64,000 nt of DNA from positions 1,302,001 through 1,366,000 of the forward strand of contig JABRWF010000001.1 in NCBI GenBank assembly GCA_018343915.1, given 5' to 3'. Positions 61,741 to 64,000 of this stretch are shown piece by piece (the stretch's first letter is position 1; every line of letters starts with the position of its first letter). A model generated the notes under the pieces. That model saw only the letters and a list, made by a program, of their open reading frames with translations. It was not told the origin of the DNA and searched no databases. Source of the DNA: Agroathelia rolfsii. Taxonomy: Eukaryota > Basidiomycota > Agaricomycetes > Amylocorticiales > Amylocorticiaceae. The translations under genes were made by a program, and so were the position numbers.

Positions 61741-64000
61741 ATGATGTCGCTTGTGAACAAAGTCGAAGCCCGGACTATGCCTTCCCGTGAGACGCATCTA
61801 TTACATGCTACTCACCGCGCCCCTGCTATAACTTGTTCTCTTAGGCTCTCCTTTCAGCTCTCCTTCTCGAAAACGTCAACGCCTATCGTCGCCAACATAT
61901 GATAATCAACTTGAGGACCTTTCTCAGTATGACCTCGACGCATTCGACCAACTCGACAGGCACTTCTCCCAGATGACGCAGCAGAGGCCGCAGGAGGATG
62001 AGCAGGAAAACGAGCAATCGGATGGACTCAGTCAATCTTCGGATGTATTCCCGGGCCGGAACACAGTCGAGGATCCATTCCAATCCAAAGACATAGGCCC
62101 TGATATTCCTGCGTCGCCGTCGAAATCGCATTCTACACAAACAGGAGTCAATGATACCAAAAGTCTCCCACAACCTGATTTTGCGCCTGCATCTCGGCTC
62201 GTAGATTCTATTAATGCGCCTGTTATTCATGGCGCTCCAACTATGTTTCAATCTGCTTCTAACCTACTCGCAAACAACGACGTTGCTCACGTTTCATCTT
62301 CACCATCTCCGCCACTTGAAGATAAAGACTATTCGTCTTGGTTTGAGACATCTGGGGATGAGTCTGTTCCTATGTCTTTCACCAGTGCAAAGTCACTTGC
62401 TACAGGAGCGCCTGTCTCCTTTGCGCCTGCGTCTCTGACATTAGGCTCCGCTACCTCTGTTTCTACGTCAGGTTTCCCTTCTGTGTCTAACCTTTCCGAT
62501 TTCTCCTCTGCTGCGGGTCTTCAGGGATCTGGCTTTATGAAAGCATCTAGTAAAGGTATTTTGGCGCCTTCTGCTGCCGCACTAGCCAAGGCAGCACAAA
62601 AGATCAAATTATGGCAGGACGAAGAGGAGGATGGATTAGAATCTGCATCTTCGCTTGATAAACTTGCGGCAAATGGAATTATTGACGAAGAGCTAACACT
62701 GTCTCCTCTGATGAAAAAGAATATTACCAATCCAGAGCCTGCACCCAGGTCAACTCCTGAAACACCGACACCTGCGCTGGCGTACTCAGGCTTCTCGCGA
62801 GCGTCGCTCTCGACAGTCACACAAGCCATAGTAACTCCCAGAGATTTGCTGAAGAGCAAAAATAAGCCATTCAAGCCCCCATCTCTGATGCCAGGCGCAG
62901 CAACGCAAAGCTCACAGTTTAATTCCCCGGTCTCAAGCTTTAAATCACCCTTGAACTCGCAGCGCCCACCCAAATTCAGTAGTACGCTTACCGGTTCTTC
63001 GTCATTTGCTCCCGCTCCTATGGTTACTCCGCGGAAAGACGGCACAAGAGGCATAGAAAAACCCTTTATGACACCAATAAGACCTTCCCTGGGTGCCACC
63101 CCGAGGTCAATGAGCACACCTCGACGATTTGTCACGCCTTTCAAGCCAGGCATAGGACCCAAACCCCTACTACCTGGGACTCCCGTAGCGCCCGCCAGTC
63201 AGAACCCATCGTCCATTCAATCAGCCATTAAGCCTGGCGTCCGTTACCCTCCATCAGTAACACCTAGCACTCCTATGAAAGGGGCAGATAGACCGCAGGT
63301 ATTCAACCTCAGTAAGTAGATTCCTTGTCTCTTAAGTGGTAGAGGTAAATATATTCATCTACGAATTTTTCTCTGGATAGAAAAGCCTCCAGGTCGCAAG
63401 ACGCTTGCATCAAGCGGATTATATCCTAACTCATATAGCCAAGATGAATACGAAGCTATGTCCATGTAAGATCTTTTAACTGCCTCTCCATTTCGACGGC
63501 TCATATTCTAGCACGCCAAGCGCCATCCAAGAACTAAACCATATCTCTCCAACGACTGCCATGTATTACTACTTTAACATTCCCTCTGCATCATCATCTT
63601 CTGCAAAGCCTCCGCTATTTGGCGCCGAAGCAGCCCTACATGAGCTTAAATCCAAAGAGTGTACTTTGGCCACGAAGCCTTGGGTTGAAAACCACTGGAC
63701 GCTTATCCTCTGGAAACTCGCGGGAATGGTCACACTCGATCCAGAATCGGAAGGATATTCCCGCACACGGCGATGGTGTCGCGAAGAGGTGGTACGGCAG
63801 CTCCTATATCGGTAAAGTTTTCTTGTGCGCTCTACGAATATTTTAGACTTTTCTGACTGGCATGTAAGCTATGAACGTGAACTCAACCGAGGTTCTCGCC
63901 CGCCTCTGCGCAAAATTGTAGCGCAGGACGCGCCGCCCTCTGTCCCCATGGTCTTGTGCGTATCGAATATATTCTGGTCCGGTGGTGGTATGACAGAGGA
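61741..64000 (+). CDS. BRCA2/Brh2-family recombination mediator, partial (3' part beyond right edge)
   Basis: Loads RAD51 on single-stranded DNA during homologous recombination in the nucleus. Exons: 61741-61786, 61845-63311, 63381-63465, 63512-63811 and 63869-64000 (continues). About 676 residues are visible. The N-terminal ~500 are Ser/Pro-rich and disordered. One BRC-like repeat occurs around residue 245: GFMKASSKGILAPSAAALAK fits the FxxA...K..I..S..AL.KA pattern that contacts RAD51. The helical domain follows: WVENHWTLILWKLA, RWCREEVVRQLLYRYEREL and RPPLRKIVAQD, then the start of OB1, PMVLCVSNIFW. These match the BRCA2 DNA-binding domain. The start is inferred from a short first exon MMSLVNKVEARTMPSR with a good donor; it could be further upstream. 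Confidence 0.8.

Overview
The window is nuclear DNA of a filamentous basidiomycete, most likely an agaricomycete; a Rhizoctonia/Ceratobasidium-like lineage is possible but unproven. Genes are dense on both strands and cut by many 50-80 nt GT-AG introns, with some GC-AG introns. No bacterial-type signals (operons, ribosome binding sites, CRISPR arrays) were seen. I read the gene models by hand from splice signals and reading-frame continuity, so exon edges are predictions.

Left part (1-18.6 kb), mostly housekeeping: inositol monophosphatase (cut by the left edge), proteasome alpha-5, a RidA-family deaminase with a probable mitochondrial leader, a decayed multi-pass membrane protein gene, the RNase P/MRP zinc-ribbon subunit Rpp21/Rpr2, a cytochrome P450, a kinase-like protein lacking catalytic residues, mitochondrial ribosomal protein uS15m, the circularly permuted GTPase NOG2, and enolase.

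Middle part (18.6-50 kb), accessory and repeat-rich: a fold-back DNA element interrupted by a poly(A) retroposon with a 15-bp target duplication; a low-complexity hypothetical gene; two xanthine dioxygenase (XanA-type) genes in inverted orientation 17 kb apart, plus a decayed third copy. Between the two intact copies lie a tyrosine recombinase gene of the DUF3435/captain or Crypton type with C-terminal zinc fingers, an intron-containing tRNA-Cys, tRNA-like and 88-bp repeats, a large TPR-CHAT protease-like gene and a GH47 mannosidase. A LINE RNase H-tail remnant lies beyond the second XanA copy.

Right part (50-64 kb): a secreted GH5 exo-beta-1,3-glucanase and UDP-GlcNAc pyrophosphorylase, transcribed divergently and both linked to cell-wall glucan or chitin metabolism; a diverged ~2-kb tandem duplication carrying the last taxilin exon and a small secreted-protein gene; a taxilin gene with a Rad60/SUMO-like domain read inside it; and the start of a BRCA2/Brh2 homologue cut by the right edge.

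The most notable observations are the tyrosine recombinase locus, the TPR-CHAT gene, the retroposon-in-foldback structure, the recurrent GC-AG introns (including opposite donor swaps between the XanA paralogues) and the taxilin/SUMO-like arrangement.
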